The position numbers and the translations under genes are program-made. The notes under the pieces were generated by a model. That model had not been told where the DNA came from, did no database searches, and worked only from the letters and a program-made list of their open reading frames with translations. Source: a bacterium (GTDB taxonomy: Bacteria; Verrucomicrobiota; Verrucomicrobiae; Limisphaerales; J093). Taken from it: a DNA stretch of 6,905 nt. The stretch spans positions 1 to 6,905 of the forward strand of contig JAKCAB010000615.1 of assembly GCA_021839785.1 (NCBI GenBank). Direction: 5' to 3'. This document shows positions 1 to 6,039 of the stretch, piece by piece (the stretch's first letter is position 1; each line of letters starts with the position of its first letter).

Positions 1-117
1 TATTCAATCACCGCGCCAACATTCGCACGCGCTCCAGCGCATCAAACGCAACCCCAGCGCCCCGCTTCGCGTTTAACGCCGGACACTACCTACCTGTCGT
101 CTCGGCAGCCGGGTGTG
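1..117. other. Left-edge stretch with no supported gene
   Basis: This is the 117 bases downstream of the methyltransferase stop codon. Short open stretches exist on both strands, but none has a recognisable motif. The only small structure I see is a 5-bp inverted repeat, GCGTT/AACGC with a one-base centre, at 69-79. It is too short and lacks a T-tract, so I do not call it a terminator. The next gene to the left lies outside the window. Confidence 0.5.
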
Positions 118-846
118 TCAAGTGGCAGTCGCCTGCCGGAGGCGGGGCGACGCGTCAGCTTCGGTAGCCGCTTTCACGGCCTGCACTGCGACTTCGCGCA
201 GCGGCCGCAAGTGCACCAAGCCGCGACGCAGAAGCTGGAAACCGGCCTCGCCAACGCCGAGGCGAATCGCCCACGCCGCCGCGAAGCGGTCCCAGCCGTA
301 GCGAGCCAAACGCACGTTCACGGCATGAAATCCGCATTCTTCGAGGAGGTTGCCGAGCGTCTGGGGGTTCCACGAATAGAGGTGGTGATTCTTCTCGCCG
401 CGCGTGAAGCGCCGGTGCCGCCATTCGTCCTCGAACGGTACCCAGACCAGGAGGCGGCCGGTGGGCTTCAGCAGGCGACGCATTTCCGTCAATGCGGCCG
501 GCGGCACCAGCAAATGCTCCAAGGCATGGTGGCAAACCACCACGTCGGCCACGCCGTCCGCGAGTAACCGCGTGTCGCTGGCGAACTCGAGGCCGCGGCG
601 TTCGACCTCGGTGCGCAGGAATTCCGAGACATCGAAGGCGATCCGCCGGGTGGCGTGCAGCGCGACCAGGTTCCAACCGGCGCCGGCGCCGTATTCGAGC
701 ACGACGTCGTCCGCCCGGACATGCGGCTGGATTTTGGCGGCGCGGAGGCGGGCGATCCAAGGCAGCGCGGCCTCCGGCACACCGCGCTTGATTTCGTGAT
801 AGCGGCGGCCGGCTTCGCCCTGATAGTGCGAAACCGGGTCGTTCAT
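118..846 (-). CDS. Class I SAM-dependent methyltransferase (Methyltransf_11/23 type)
   Basis: A 242-residue cytosolic protein predicted to move a methyl group from S-adenosylmethionine to an unidentified acceptor. The Rossmann core is clear: glycine-rich motif I VLEYGAGAGWNL at about residues 49-60, an acidic residue after the second strand in IAFDVSEF (69-76), motif CHHALEHLLVPP (105-116), and LLKPTGRLLVWVPF (125-138) as the usual post-motif strand. The N-terminal HYQGEAGRRYHE and the C-terminal NHHLYSWNPQTLGNLLEECG resemble methyltransferases seen in surface-glycan or lipid clusters, but the substrate cannot be read from the sequence. The ATG at 846 is chosen because the N-terminal motif follows it directly. 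No strong Shine-Dalgarno is visible; a G-run lies about 13 bases upstream. It starts 34 bases after the cytochrome ORF ends on the same strand, so the two could be cotranscribed. Confidence 0.9.
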   Translation of the reverse strand: MNDPVSHYQGEAGRRYHEIKRGVPEAALPWIARLRAAKIQPHVRADDVVLEYGAGAGWNLVALHATRRIAFDVSEFLRTEVERRGLEFASDTRLLADGVADVVVCHHALEHLLVPPAALTEMRRLLKPTGRLLVWVPFEDEWRHRRFTRGEKNHHLYSWNPQTLGNLLEECGFHAVNVRLARYGWDRFAAAWAIRLGVGEAGFQLLRRGLVHLRPLREVAVQAVKAATEADASPRLRQATAT

Positions 847-880
847 GTCCGGCGCGTTATCCCCCGGAACGGCGACGTGC

Positions 881-2047
881 TCAAGGCCCTTTGCGCAGGC
901 GGAAGTACTGCTCGGTCTGGGTCGCGGGCATGGTAACGCTGAACTGCCCGCCGCCGGCCTGTGGGGTTTCGTTCACTGCCTGCCATGTCGGCGCGGGGCG
1001 GCTCCGCGTGGATTCAAGACCGTAGCCGGTCGCGATGTCAGGCCAGGCGATGGTGACCTGGCCACCGCTGCGGGTGAGCGTCAACGGCACGTCAGCGACC
1101 GGACCAACCTTCACGCTGATCGCGCCGGAGAGCGTTTGCGTGGCGCTGCCGACGGTTGCCTTGACCTGCCACTGGGCTGTTCCGGGAGTGGCAAAACTCC
1201 GGCACGCCTCAGCGGTCGGAGTTGGTGCCGCCCCATCGGTCCAAGCCCACTCGAAGGTCACGGGGGTGTCGCAACCACTGGTTGTCGCTACCGCGCGGAA
1301 CGGCACCGGGACGCCCGCTTGGGCTTCGGCCGGTGCGGTGACTGCCAGCGTCAACGCGCAGTCGCCAGGCGCAACCGTGAGGTTGGCGGTGCCGAAATTC
1401 GAGTCGGTGGAACCATCCCACGCGGCGAAGGTGAACGAGTCCGTGCCGACAAACGTGGGGTCCGGAAGGCAAGTCGCCTGACGGTTGGTGAGGGCGACCG
1501 TGCCATGCTGCGGTTGCGACACGATCCGCAGTGTAAGCGGGTTGTTGTCCGCGTCGGTGGCGGGGAGCGTCAACGCCACGGCTTGGCCGGCGGCGGTGCT
1601 GGCGGAGACGTTGCTAGCGACGGCCGGGTGGTTCGAGTTCGCGTGGTCGTTGCTGGGGCCTTGATGACAGGTGTAACAACCGATCTGAAACCCGCGCCAA
1701 AAAGTCTTCGTTCCAAACACGCTGAGGGTCCGGTTGGCCAGACTGCAGGAATGCTCGGTGCCGCGCAGGTCCGGGCCGTGGCAGTTTTTGCACGCGTTCA
1801 GGTTGCTTTCGGCGGCATTGTCGTGGCGGCCGAGCCAGGCGGAGCCGACCGGGTGCAGGCCGTGCGGGCCGCCGCCGTCGGTGTTCGGCACCGTCGGATG
1901 GCACGCACCGCATTCGGAAATCATGCCGACATGGCCTTGCAGGTTCCGGCTTTCCACGTTGTCGTTCGGCTCGGTGCTGGCGAACTCCGGTTGCTGCGCG
2001 GCATTGCCTTTGACGGGGCTCCGGCGCCTCGCTTTGATGGGCCGCAT
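881..2047 (-). CDS. Three-heme cytochrome c-like protein with Ig/PKD-like domains, probably 5'-truncated
   Basis: Counting from the ATG at 2047 gives 388 residues. Three CxxCH heme sites are visible: CGACH (46-50), CKNCH (86-90) and CYTCH (124-128), spaced like tandem hemes of a multiheme electron-transfer protein. A cadherin/Big_9-like domain follows at about 141-227 (ATDADNNPLTLRI, DPTFVGTDSFTFAAWDG), then a PKD-like beta domain (about 230-314) and a C-terminal domain ending EQYFRLRKGP (about 319-388), a tail I associate with extracellular verrucomicrobial proteins. Such proteins need Sec export for heme attachment, but no signal peptide is present at this start or at the only longer one (GTG at 2146, preceded directly by an in-frame TAA). 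The coding sequence runs into the divergent EEP gene, and both ATGs share the CATG at 2045-2048. I infer loss of the 5' part by rearrangement; it may be non-functional. The heme motifs are certain; its status as an expressed gene is not. Confidence 0.75.
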   Translation of the reverse strand: MRPIKARRRSPVKGNAAQQPEFASTEPNDNVESRNLQGHVGMISECGACHPTVPNTDGGGPHGLHPVGSAWLGRHDNAAESNLNACKNCHGPDLRGTEHSCSLANRTLSVFGTKTFWRGFQIGCYTCHQGPSNDHANSNHPAVASNVSASTAAGQAVALTLPATDADNNPLTLRIVSQPQHGTVALTNRQATCLPDPTFVGTDSFTFAAWDGSTDSNFGTANLTVAPGDCALTLAVTAPAEAQAGVPVPFRAVATTSGCDTPVTFEWAWTDGAAPTPTAEACRSFATPGTAQWQVKATVGSATQTLSGAISVKVGPVADVPLTLTRSGGQVTIAWPDIATGYGLESTRSRPAPTWQAVNETPQAGGGQFSVTMPATQTEQYFRLRKGP

Positions 2048-2981
2048 GAACGTGCGCGCTTGGGTCGCCGGTCTGGGTTTGATGCTGGTGATGTTACCGC
2101 TCCCATCGCTTCGCGGCGAGGAGGTGTCAAAATTCACGGTGGCCACTTACAACCTCGAAAACTACCTCGACGTGCCGGCGCCGGGGCGGCTTCCCAAGCC
2201 CGCCGAGGCCAGAGCCAAGATCCGCGAAGGCCTCCTCGCGCTGAAGCCGGATGTGCTGGCGGTGCAGGAGATCGGCCGGCCGAGCGCCTTGCTGTAACTG
2301 CGCGCCTCACTCAAGGCGGACGGGCTGGACTTCCCCTACTGGGAGCACGTCAGCGGGTTCGACACGAACATTTTCGTGGGGGTGCTGAGCCGGTTTCCCA
2401 TCGTGGCCCGCCGGCCGCACACGAACGAGAATTTCCTGCAACAAGGCCGGCGCTTCCAGGTCAGTCGCGGCTTCGCCGAGGTGGACATCCGGGTGAACGA
2501 CCACTACACCTTCACGCTGATCACCGCCCACCTCAAGTCGCGGCGCGCGGTCGAGTACGGCGACGAGGCGGAGTTGCGCGAGCAGGAAGCCCTCCTTTTG
2601 CGGCAGAAAATCGAGGCCCGGCTGGCCGCGAACCCGGACGCGAACCTGGTGGTCCTGGGCGATTTCAACGACACCAAGGACACGAAGCCGGTGCGCACGG
2701 TGATCGGTCAGGGCCGGACGCGTTTGGTGGACGCCCGCCCGGCGGAGCAAAACGGAGACGACGCGCTCCCGCCAAACCCGCGCTGGGATCCGCGCAACGT
2801 GACCTGGACACACTTCTACGGCAAGGAGGACAGCTACGAGCGGATCGATTACCTGCTGGTCAGTCCCGGCATGGCTCGCGAATGGGACAAGTCGGCCACC
2901 CGCATTCTCAAACTGCCGAACTGGGGAGTAGGATCGGACCACCGGCCGATCATCGCGGGGTTCGCAGCGACTGACCGGTGA
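2046..2981 (+). pseudogene. EEP-family (endonuclease/exonuclease/phosphatase) gene with an in-frame nonsense codon
   Basis: One reading frame encodes a full EEP-fold metal-dependent phosphoesterase of about 311 codons, except for a TAA at 2295-2297 (codon 84). Before the stop: a signal peptide (MNVRAWVAGLGLMLVMLPLP, ending about residue 25), then FTVATYNLENYLD with the metal-site Asn and VLAVQEIG with the catalytic Glu. After the stop, in the same frame: LRASLKADGLDFPYWEHVSG, FPIVARRPHTNENF, LITAHLKS (His), VVLGDFNDT (Asp/Asn) and GVGSDHRPIIAG (Asp-His). All catalytic elements are therefore present but split. In relatives I recall, the stop position is a Glu (LLELRASLKA), so a single G-to-T change (GAA to TAA) is the simplest cause. 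The downstream piece alone lacks YNxEN and QE and should be inactive. The substrate (nucleic acid or phosphoester) is unknown; the location would be periplasmic or secreted. ATG 2046 is preferred over ATG 2037 because it begins the signal peptide directly. Confidence 0.88.
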
Positions 2982-3020
2982 GCGGTTCGGCGAATCGACG
3001 CCGGCGGGGCGCGGTCAGTC
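2969..3020. terminator. Nested inverted repeat between convergent genes, possible bidirectional terminator
   Basis: Outer arms GACTGACCG (2969-2977) and CGGTCAGTC (3012-3020) match perfectly over 9 bp. Inside them lies a second stem, CGGCG (2988-2992) with CGCCG (2999-3003). The structure spans the stop codons of both converging genes, the EEP gene and the PfkB kinase, where a shared terminator would be expected. There is no T-tract on either strand, so intrinsic termination is only a possibility. Confidence 0.35.
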
Positions 3021-4064
3021 CGCCGGTTCGAGCGAGGGCCTTGGCCGGTACTTCTTGGCGAGATCCAGGCAAGCCTGCAGCGGTTTCATGCCCGCGGTGC
3101 AGGTAGGATCGGCGAGCGAAGCCGCCGCCGCACAAACGCCCGCCTCCAGGCATTTCTTGAGGTCCCAGCCTTCGTGCAAGCCCAGCAGCGCACCGGCGCA
3201 AAACGCATCGCCCGCGCCAGCCGTGCCGGCGATGTACTTGGCCGGCAAGTTCAACGCGGACTGCCAATGATCGTCGCCTTTGCGCGTGCGCGCGAAGGCA
3301 CCTTCCGGAAAATGAACGATCACCAGCTCTTTCACGCCCATTTGCAGGAGCGCGCCCGCGGCGTGTCGCAGCGAGACGGTGTCGAGTTTGCCGTCAGCCT
3401 GGCGGATCTTGAAACCGGTGGTCTTCGAGGCCTCGATCTCGTTCAGGATGCAATAATCCACGTGCTTGAGCGCCGGCGTCACGATCTGGGTGAACCGGTT
3501 GCCGTCTTCGCTCACCACGTCCACGCTGGTGCGCAAACCGGCCGCCTGGGCCGCGGCAAGCAGCGCGGCCGCGCGCGTGCCGTGGGTCTTGTCCGGCTTG
3601 TCCAGTTCGTCGAGGAGCAACAGATAGCCGAGGTGGAAAACGCGGGCCTTGGTCTTGGCGAAATCGATGTCGTCCCCCTTCCAAAGCGCATTGGCTCCCC
3701 GCATGTGAAAGAACGTGCGGCGGCCGCTGCTTGTTTCGGTCATCACGTCGGTGTAGGAGGTGGGAGCCGCCGCGGTGGCCTTCAGGCATTTCGTGTCGAT
3801 CTTGCGCTGCTTGCAGTCGGCGAGGATGCGATCGCCCAGGGCGTCCTTGCCGACCAGACCGGCAGCGGACAAGGGGAACGGCGCGCCCAGCGCCGCCAAA
3901 TCCACGAGCACGTTGTAAGCGGCACCGCCAGTGCCTTCGCTCTGGCTGCGAATGTTGGCCAGTTGTTCGGGTTGCGGGTAAACGTCGATCAGCTTGACCT
4001 GGTCGATAATCCAGTTGCCGCCGGCCAGGAGGCCCTTGCGGTTGGTAGTCGATTTTGCGTTCAT
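3015..4064 (-). CDS. PfkB-family carbohydrate/nucleoside kinase
   Basis: A 349-residue cytosolic ribokinase-fold kinase that transfers phosphate from ATP to a sugar or nucleoside hydroxyl. The N-terminal substrate half holds EGTGGAAYNVLVDLAALG (about 43-60), the PfkB signature-1 region with its glycine pair and Asn, followed by AGLVGKDALGDRIL. The C-terminal signature 2 reads IAGTAGAGDAFCAGALLG, with the anion-hole GAGD at 283-286 and the catalytic base Asp286. The usual Asp of DTxGAGD is Gly here (GTAGAGD), which may alter metal or phosphate handling. Length fits the family (about 300-350). Substrate cannot be assigned; adenosine-kinase-like, fructokinase-like and 2-keto-3-deoxygluconate-kinase-like members share these motifs. 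ATG 4064 is the first in-frame start giving a natural N-terminus. There is no clear Shine-Dalgarno before it. It lies downstream of the HAD gene on the same strand, separated by a MITE. Confidence 0.94.
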   Translation of the reverse strand: MNAKSTTNRKGLLAGGNWIIDQVKLIDVYPQPEQLANIRSQSEGTGGAAYNVLVDLAALGAPFPLSAAGLVGKDALGDRILADCKQRKIDTKCLKATAAAPTSYTDVMTETSSGRRTFFHMRGANALWKGDDIDFAKTKARVFHLGYLLLLDELDKPDKTHGTRAAALLAAAQAAGLRTSVDVVSEDGNRFTQIVTPALKHVDYCILNEIEASKTTGFKIRQADGKLDTVSLRHAAGALLQMGVKELVIVHFPEGAFARTRKGDDHWQSALNLPAKYIAGTAGAGDAFCAGALLGLHEGWDLKKCLEAGVCAAAASLADPTCTAGMKPLQACLDLAKKYRPRPSLEPAD

Positions 4065-4120
4065 GAATAATCGAGATGCGGCCCCGTACCTGTGGGGATA
4101 CGCTCTCCGGAACGGAGTGG

Positions 4121-4149
4121 AGCCTACCCGCCGCGGCCCATCTTGTCAG
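4121..4149 (-). promoter_or_regulatory. Possible sigma-70-like promoter for the PfkB kinase
   Basis: On the minus strand, CTGACA (4149-4144) is followed by a 17-base spacer and TAGGCT (4126-4121), giving a leader of just under 60 bases before the ATG at 4064. The -35 matches TTGACA at five of six positions and the -10 keeps T, A and the final T. It lies outside the MITE, so the kinase could have its own promoter. The assignment rests on consensus matching by eye in GC-rich DNA and is weak. Confidence 0.28.
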
Positions 4150-4168
4150 TAGCAAACTGTGTACGCCC

Positions 4169-4175
4169 ACCGGGA
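4169..4175. repeat. Left copy of 7-bp direct repeat (target-site duplication)
   Basis: ACCGGGA directly abuts the left end of the inverted repeat and recurs at 4310-4316 directly outside the right end. The shared flanking match can be stretched to 11 bp (CCCACCGGGAG, 4166-4176 and 4307-4317) because the element ends happen to continue it, so the duplication could be 7 to 11 bp. Seven gives symmetric element ends. Confidence 0.7.
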
Positions 4176-4198
4176 GGGGCGCATCTCAGTTTCTTGCA
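4176..4198 (+). repeat. MITE left terminal inverted repeat
   Basis: This 23-bp arm pairs with 4287-4309 at 22 of 23 positions. It includes GCGCATCTCAGTTT (4179-4192), which is identical to 6419-6432 at the end of the transposase remnant. Confidence 0.85.
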
Positions 4199-4286
4199 CA
4201 CCCTCCGTTTTCCGAGGAAATTCACATGATTTCACCCAGAGATCCCAAGGCAAATCTCCGGTTTTCCTCGGAATTCCCACCGGAGT

Positions 4287-4309
4287 TGCAAGAAAGTGAG
4301 ATGCGCCCC
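4287..4309 (-). repeat. MITE right terminal inverted repeat
   Basis: Reverse complement of the left arm with a single difference (CACTTT in place of CAGTTT). The left arm is the closer match to the remnant IS end, so the right arm probably carries the mutated base. Confidence 0.85.
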
Positions 4310-4316
4310 ACCGGGA
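4310..4316. repeat. Right copy of 7-bp direct repeat (target-site duplication)
   Basis: ACCGGGA directly outside the right inverted repeat, identical to 4169-4175. The perfect identity argues that the insertion is not ancient. Confidence 0.7.
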
Positions 4317-4326
4317 GCGGCTACCG

Positions 4327-4956
4327 TTACCGGGCCGGAACGACCAGCCTGCGCACGTCCACCGCTTCCATGCCCGCGGCGCGGATGGCCGCCAGCCCCA
4401 ACTCGGCGTCCTCGTAAGCGCGGCAGTCCCGGGGCGGCACTCCCAACCGGCGGGCGGCCTCCAGGAAGATGTCCGGCGCCGGCTTTTGGCGCGCCACGTC
4501 TTCGTTGGTGACCACGGCGTCGAACCACGACCGGATGCCCAGGTGGTCCAGCACGCGTTCGATGATGTGCCGGGACCCGCCCGAGGCCACGGCGAGCGGC
4601 AACCGCCCGTGTTGAGCGCGCGCGATGTTCACCACCAGTTCGATCGGCGCCACGTGCCCCAGCAACGCCAGGTAGGCCTGCTCCTTTTCGCGCGCGATGC
4701 CGAGCGGGTCCAGCCGCAGACCCTGTTCCTCGCCGAGTTGCCGGAGAATGTCGCGCGACGGGATGCCGGCCAGCGCGTAAAAGCGCTCCTCCGTGAAGTG
4801 GAAGCCGTGCTGCGCCGCGATCTGCCGCCACGCCTGCCAATGCAGCGGCATCGTGTCGGCGAGGGTGCCGTCGCAATCGAAAATCAAACCCCGGATGTGC
4901 GCGGGAACGGCCAGCGGATCCTCCGGCGAGCGCGGATGGGCGGTGGCGACGGTCAC
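4327..4956 (-). CDS. HAD-superfamily phosphatase, beta-phosphoglucomutase/YqaB-like (subfamily IA)
   Basis: A 209-residue cytosolic phosphatase or phosphomutase working through an aspartyl-phosphate. All four HAD motifs are present: I, LIFDCDGTLADT (nucleophile Asp27, acid/base Asp29); II, LAVASGGS (Ser125); III, RQKPAPD (Lys158); IV, AYEDAELGL (Glu182, Asp183). A helical cap lies between motifs I and II (about 35-105). The text resembles E. coli YqaB (fructose-1-phosphate phosphatase) more than true beta-phosphoglucomutases, but the substrate is not fixed by sequence. Start: the GTG at 4956 overlaps the prfA TGA in a GTGA arrangement, and no ATG or GTG lies between it and motif I; upstream sequence in this frame is antisense-free overlap with prfA and not family-like. 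The overlap suggests translational coupling to prfA. In Chlamydia, and in many bacteria, prmC (RF methyltransferase) occupies the place after prfA. Confidence 0.93.
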   Translation of the reverse strand: MTVATAHPRSPEDPLAVPAHIRGLIFDCDGTLADTMPLHWQAWRQIAAQHGFHFTEERFYALAGIPSRDILRQLGEEQGLRLDPLGIAREKEQAYLALLGHVAPIELVVNIARAQHGRLPLAVASGGSRHIIERVLDHLGIRSWFDAVVTNEDVARQKPAPDIFLEAARRLGVPPRDCRAYEDAELGLAAIRAAGMEAVDVRRLVVPAR

Positions 4957-6029
4957 AGCTTGAGCGTCGCCAGGCGCTCCTGCAGATCGTAATTCATGAG
5001 CGGGTCGATCAGACAGTCGAGGTCGCCATTCATGACGGTGGGCAGATTGAACACGCTCAGCTCGATGCGGTGGTCGGTAACCCGGTTTTGCGGGAAGTTG
5101 TAAGTGCGAATCTTCTCGTTGCGCTCGCCGGTGCCGACCTGCGACCGGCGTTGCGCGGCGTATTTGGCGTTTTCCTCGGCCACCTTCGCGTCGAGCAGGC
5201 GGGTGCGCAGCACCTTCATCGCCTTGGCCTTGTTCTTCATTTGCGAACGCTCGTCGGCGCAGCGCACGATCAACCCGCTGGGTTTGTGCACGATTTGCAC
5301 CGCCGAATCGGTCGTGTTCACGCCCTGGCCGCCGGGACCGGAAGCGCGGCACACCGTGACCTCCAGGTCTTCGGGCTTGACCTCGATATCGACCTCTTCG
5401 GCCTCGGGCAGGACCGCGACCGTGGCCGTGCTGGTGTGGATGCGGCCCTGCGCCTCCGTGGCCGGCACGCGTTGGACGCGGTGGACGCCGCTCTCATACT
5501 TGAGCCGCTTGAAGACGCCCGCCCCGGTGACGCTGAACACGATTTCCTTGAACCCGCCCAGGTCGGATGGGCTGGAATCGAGGTTTTCCACCTTCCAACC
5601 GCGGGCCTCGGCGTAGCGGAACAACATCCGGTACAGATCGGCGGCGAACAGCGCCGACTCCGAACCGCCCGCGCCCGCACGAATTTCGATGATCGTGTTA
5701 CGCGAATCGGCGGGGGCCGGCGGCAACAAACCTTCCTGAACCTTCCGGCCGAGGCGTGGCAACTGGGCCTCGATCCGTTCGCATTCCTCGCGGGCCAGCG
5801 CCACCAACTCCGGGTCCTTCTCGGTCGCGAGCAACTCGCGGTTGGCCTCGAGGTCGCCCATCGCCTTGGCGTACGCCTCGCCGTCCGCGACGAACTCCTT
5901 GAGGCGCGCGTATTCCTTGCCGAGTTCCTGGGCGAGTTGGGGCTGGTTGAAAACGGTGGGTTCGCTCAACCGGCCTTCGACTTCGGCCAGCCGCTGGCGC
6001 AGCCGCTCGACGTAAGGGCGAAGGTCCAT
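4953..6029 (-). CDS. prfA: Peptide chain release factor 1
   Basis: A 358-residue class I release factor that reads UAA and UAG in the ribosomal A site and triggers peptidyl-tRNA hydrolysis. The GGQ motif lies in RASGPGGQGVN at residues 233-235, the same numbering as E. coli RF1. The stop-codon-reading tripeptide PAT is in RVQRVPATEAQGRIHTS, which marks RF1 rather than RF2 (SPF). The segment RAGAGGSESALFA precedes the codon-recognition domain, and LKLRTRL-like text with NEKIRTYNFPQNRVTDHRI follows. Length is standard (about 360). Start ATG 6029 gives the family N-terminus MDLRPYVERLRQRLAEVE and has a GGAGG just upstream. The frame stays open further up to 6203 but would cross a terminator-like hairpin, so longer starts are rejected. 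It follows rpmE by 63 bases and overlaps the HAD gene by 4 bases. Confidence 0.97.
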   Translation of the reverse strand: MDLRPYVERLRQRLAEVEGRLSEPTVFNQPQLAQELGKEYARLKEFVADGEAYAKAMGDLEANRELLATEKDPELVALAREECERIEAQLPRLGRKVQEGLLPPAPADSRNTIIEIRAGAGGSESALFAADLYRMLFRYAEARGWKVENLDSSPSDLGGFKEIVFSVTGAGVFKRLKYESGVHRVQRVPATEAQGRIHTSTATVAVLPEAEEVDIEVKPEDLEVTVCRASGPGGQGVNTTDSAVQIVHKPSGLIVRCADERSQMKNKAKAMKVLRTRLLDAKVAEENAKYAAQRRSQVGTGERNEKIRTYNFPQNRVTDHRIELSVFNLPTVMNGDLDCLIDPLMNYDLQERLATLKL

Positions 6030-6032
6030 GAA

Positions 6033-6037
6033 CCTCC
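6033..6037 (-). promoter_or_regulatory. Shine-Dalgarno of prfA, tightly spaced
   Basis: GGAGG on the minus strand lies only 3 bases (TTC) before the prfA ATG, closer than the usual 5-9. It begins just after the T5 run of the upstream hairpin, so folding of the hairpin and access to the ribosome site could influence each other. It supports the start at 6029. Confidence 0.65.
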
Positions 6038-6039
6038 GG

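Larger units (their letters stand above)
4176..4309. mobile_element. 134-bp MITE-like element with 23-bp terminal inverted repeats
   Basis: The ends are inverted repeats of 23 bp (4176-4198 and 4287-4309) with one mismatch (position 4189, where CAG faces CAC). They begin GGGGCGCATCTCA and run to TTCTTGCA. A second nested pair of 11 bp, TTCCGAGGAAA (4210-4220) and TTTCCTCGGAA (4263-4273), makes most of the element foldable into one long imperfect hairpin. It has no transposase, is flanked by a perfect 7-bp direct repeat, and its terminal sequence recurs at the end of the transposase remnant at 6419. Together these fit a non-autonomous element moved in trans by an IS of that type. It sits 17 bases past the HAD stop codon, so in RNA it would form a large 3' hairpin that could stabilise or end the prfA-HAD transcript. 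The ends are clear; the IS family is inferred. Confidence 0.82.
4065..4326. other. Intergenic gap between HAD gene and kinase
   Basis: This 262-base stretch has no gene. Positions 4065-4168 hold the kinase leader with a candidate promoter and a small stem, CTCCG/CGGAG at 4105-4109 and 4113-4117. Positions 4169-4316 hold the MITE and its target duplication. The last 10 bases lead into the HAD stop codon. Open frames across it on both strands read through the MITE arms and look like no protein family. Confidence 0.7.

Noticed and set aside
2037..2045. ATG at 2037 as start of the EEP gene
   Set aside because: It adds only three residues (MGR) before the signal peptide and has no better ribosome site; ATG 2046 is preferred, though the difference is minor.
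845..2974. Long plus-strand open frame of about 709 codons
   Set aside because: It is the antisense of the cytochrome gene and then an out-of-frame reading of the EEP gene. It has Arg/Gly-rich low-complexity text and no family motif, while the minus-strand and frame-3 readings carry clear domains.
3174..4070. Plus-strand open frame of 298 codons opposite the kinase
   Set aside because: High GC keeps the antisense frame open. The minus strand has complete PfkB motifs; the plus reading has none.
4073..4085. GAGATGCGGCCCC near the kinase start as a second MITE end
   Set aside because: It resembles the MITE end with one extra G, but the similarity stops after 13 bases, has no partner arm and no direct repeat. 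Chance is likely in GC-rich DNA.
4232..4417. Short proteins reading through the MITE on either strand
   Set aside because: These frames consist of the inverted-repeat arms and adjacent HAD antisense or tail sequence, with no ribosome site and no motif.
4957..5352. N-terminal extension of the HAD frame into prfA
   Set aside because: The extra 132 codons are Arg-rich and are a shadow of the prfA C-terminal region; the GTG at 4956 gives a normal HAD length and a coupled start.
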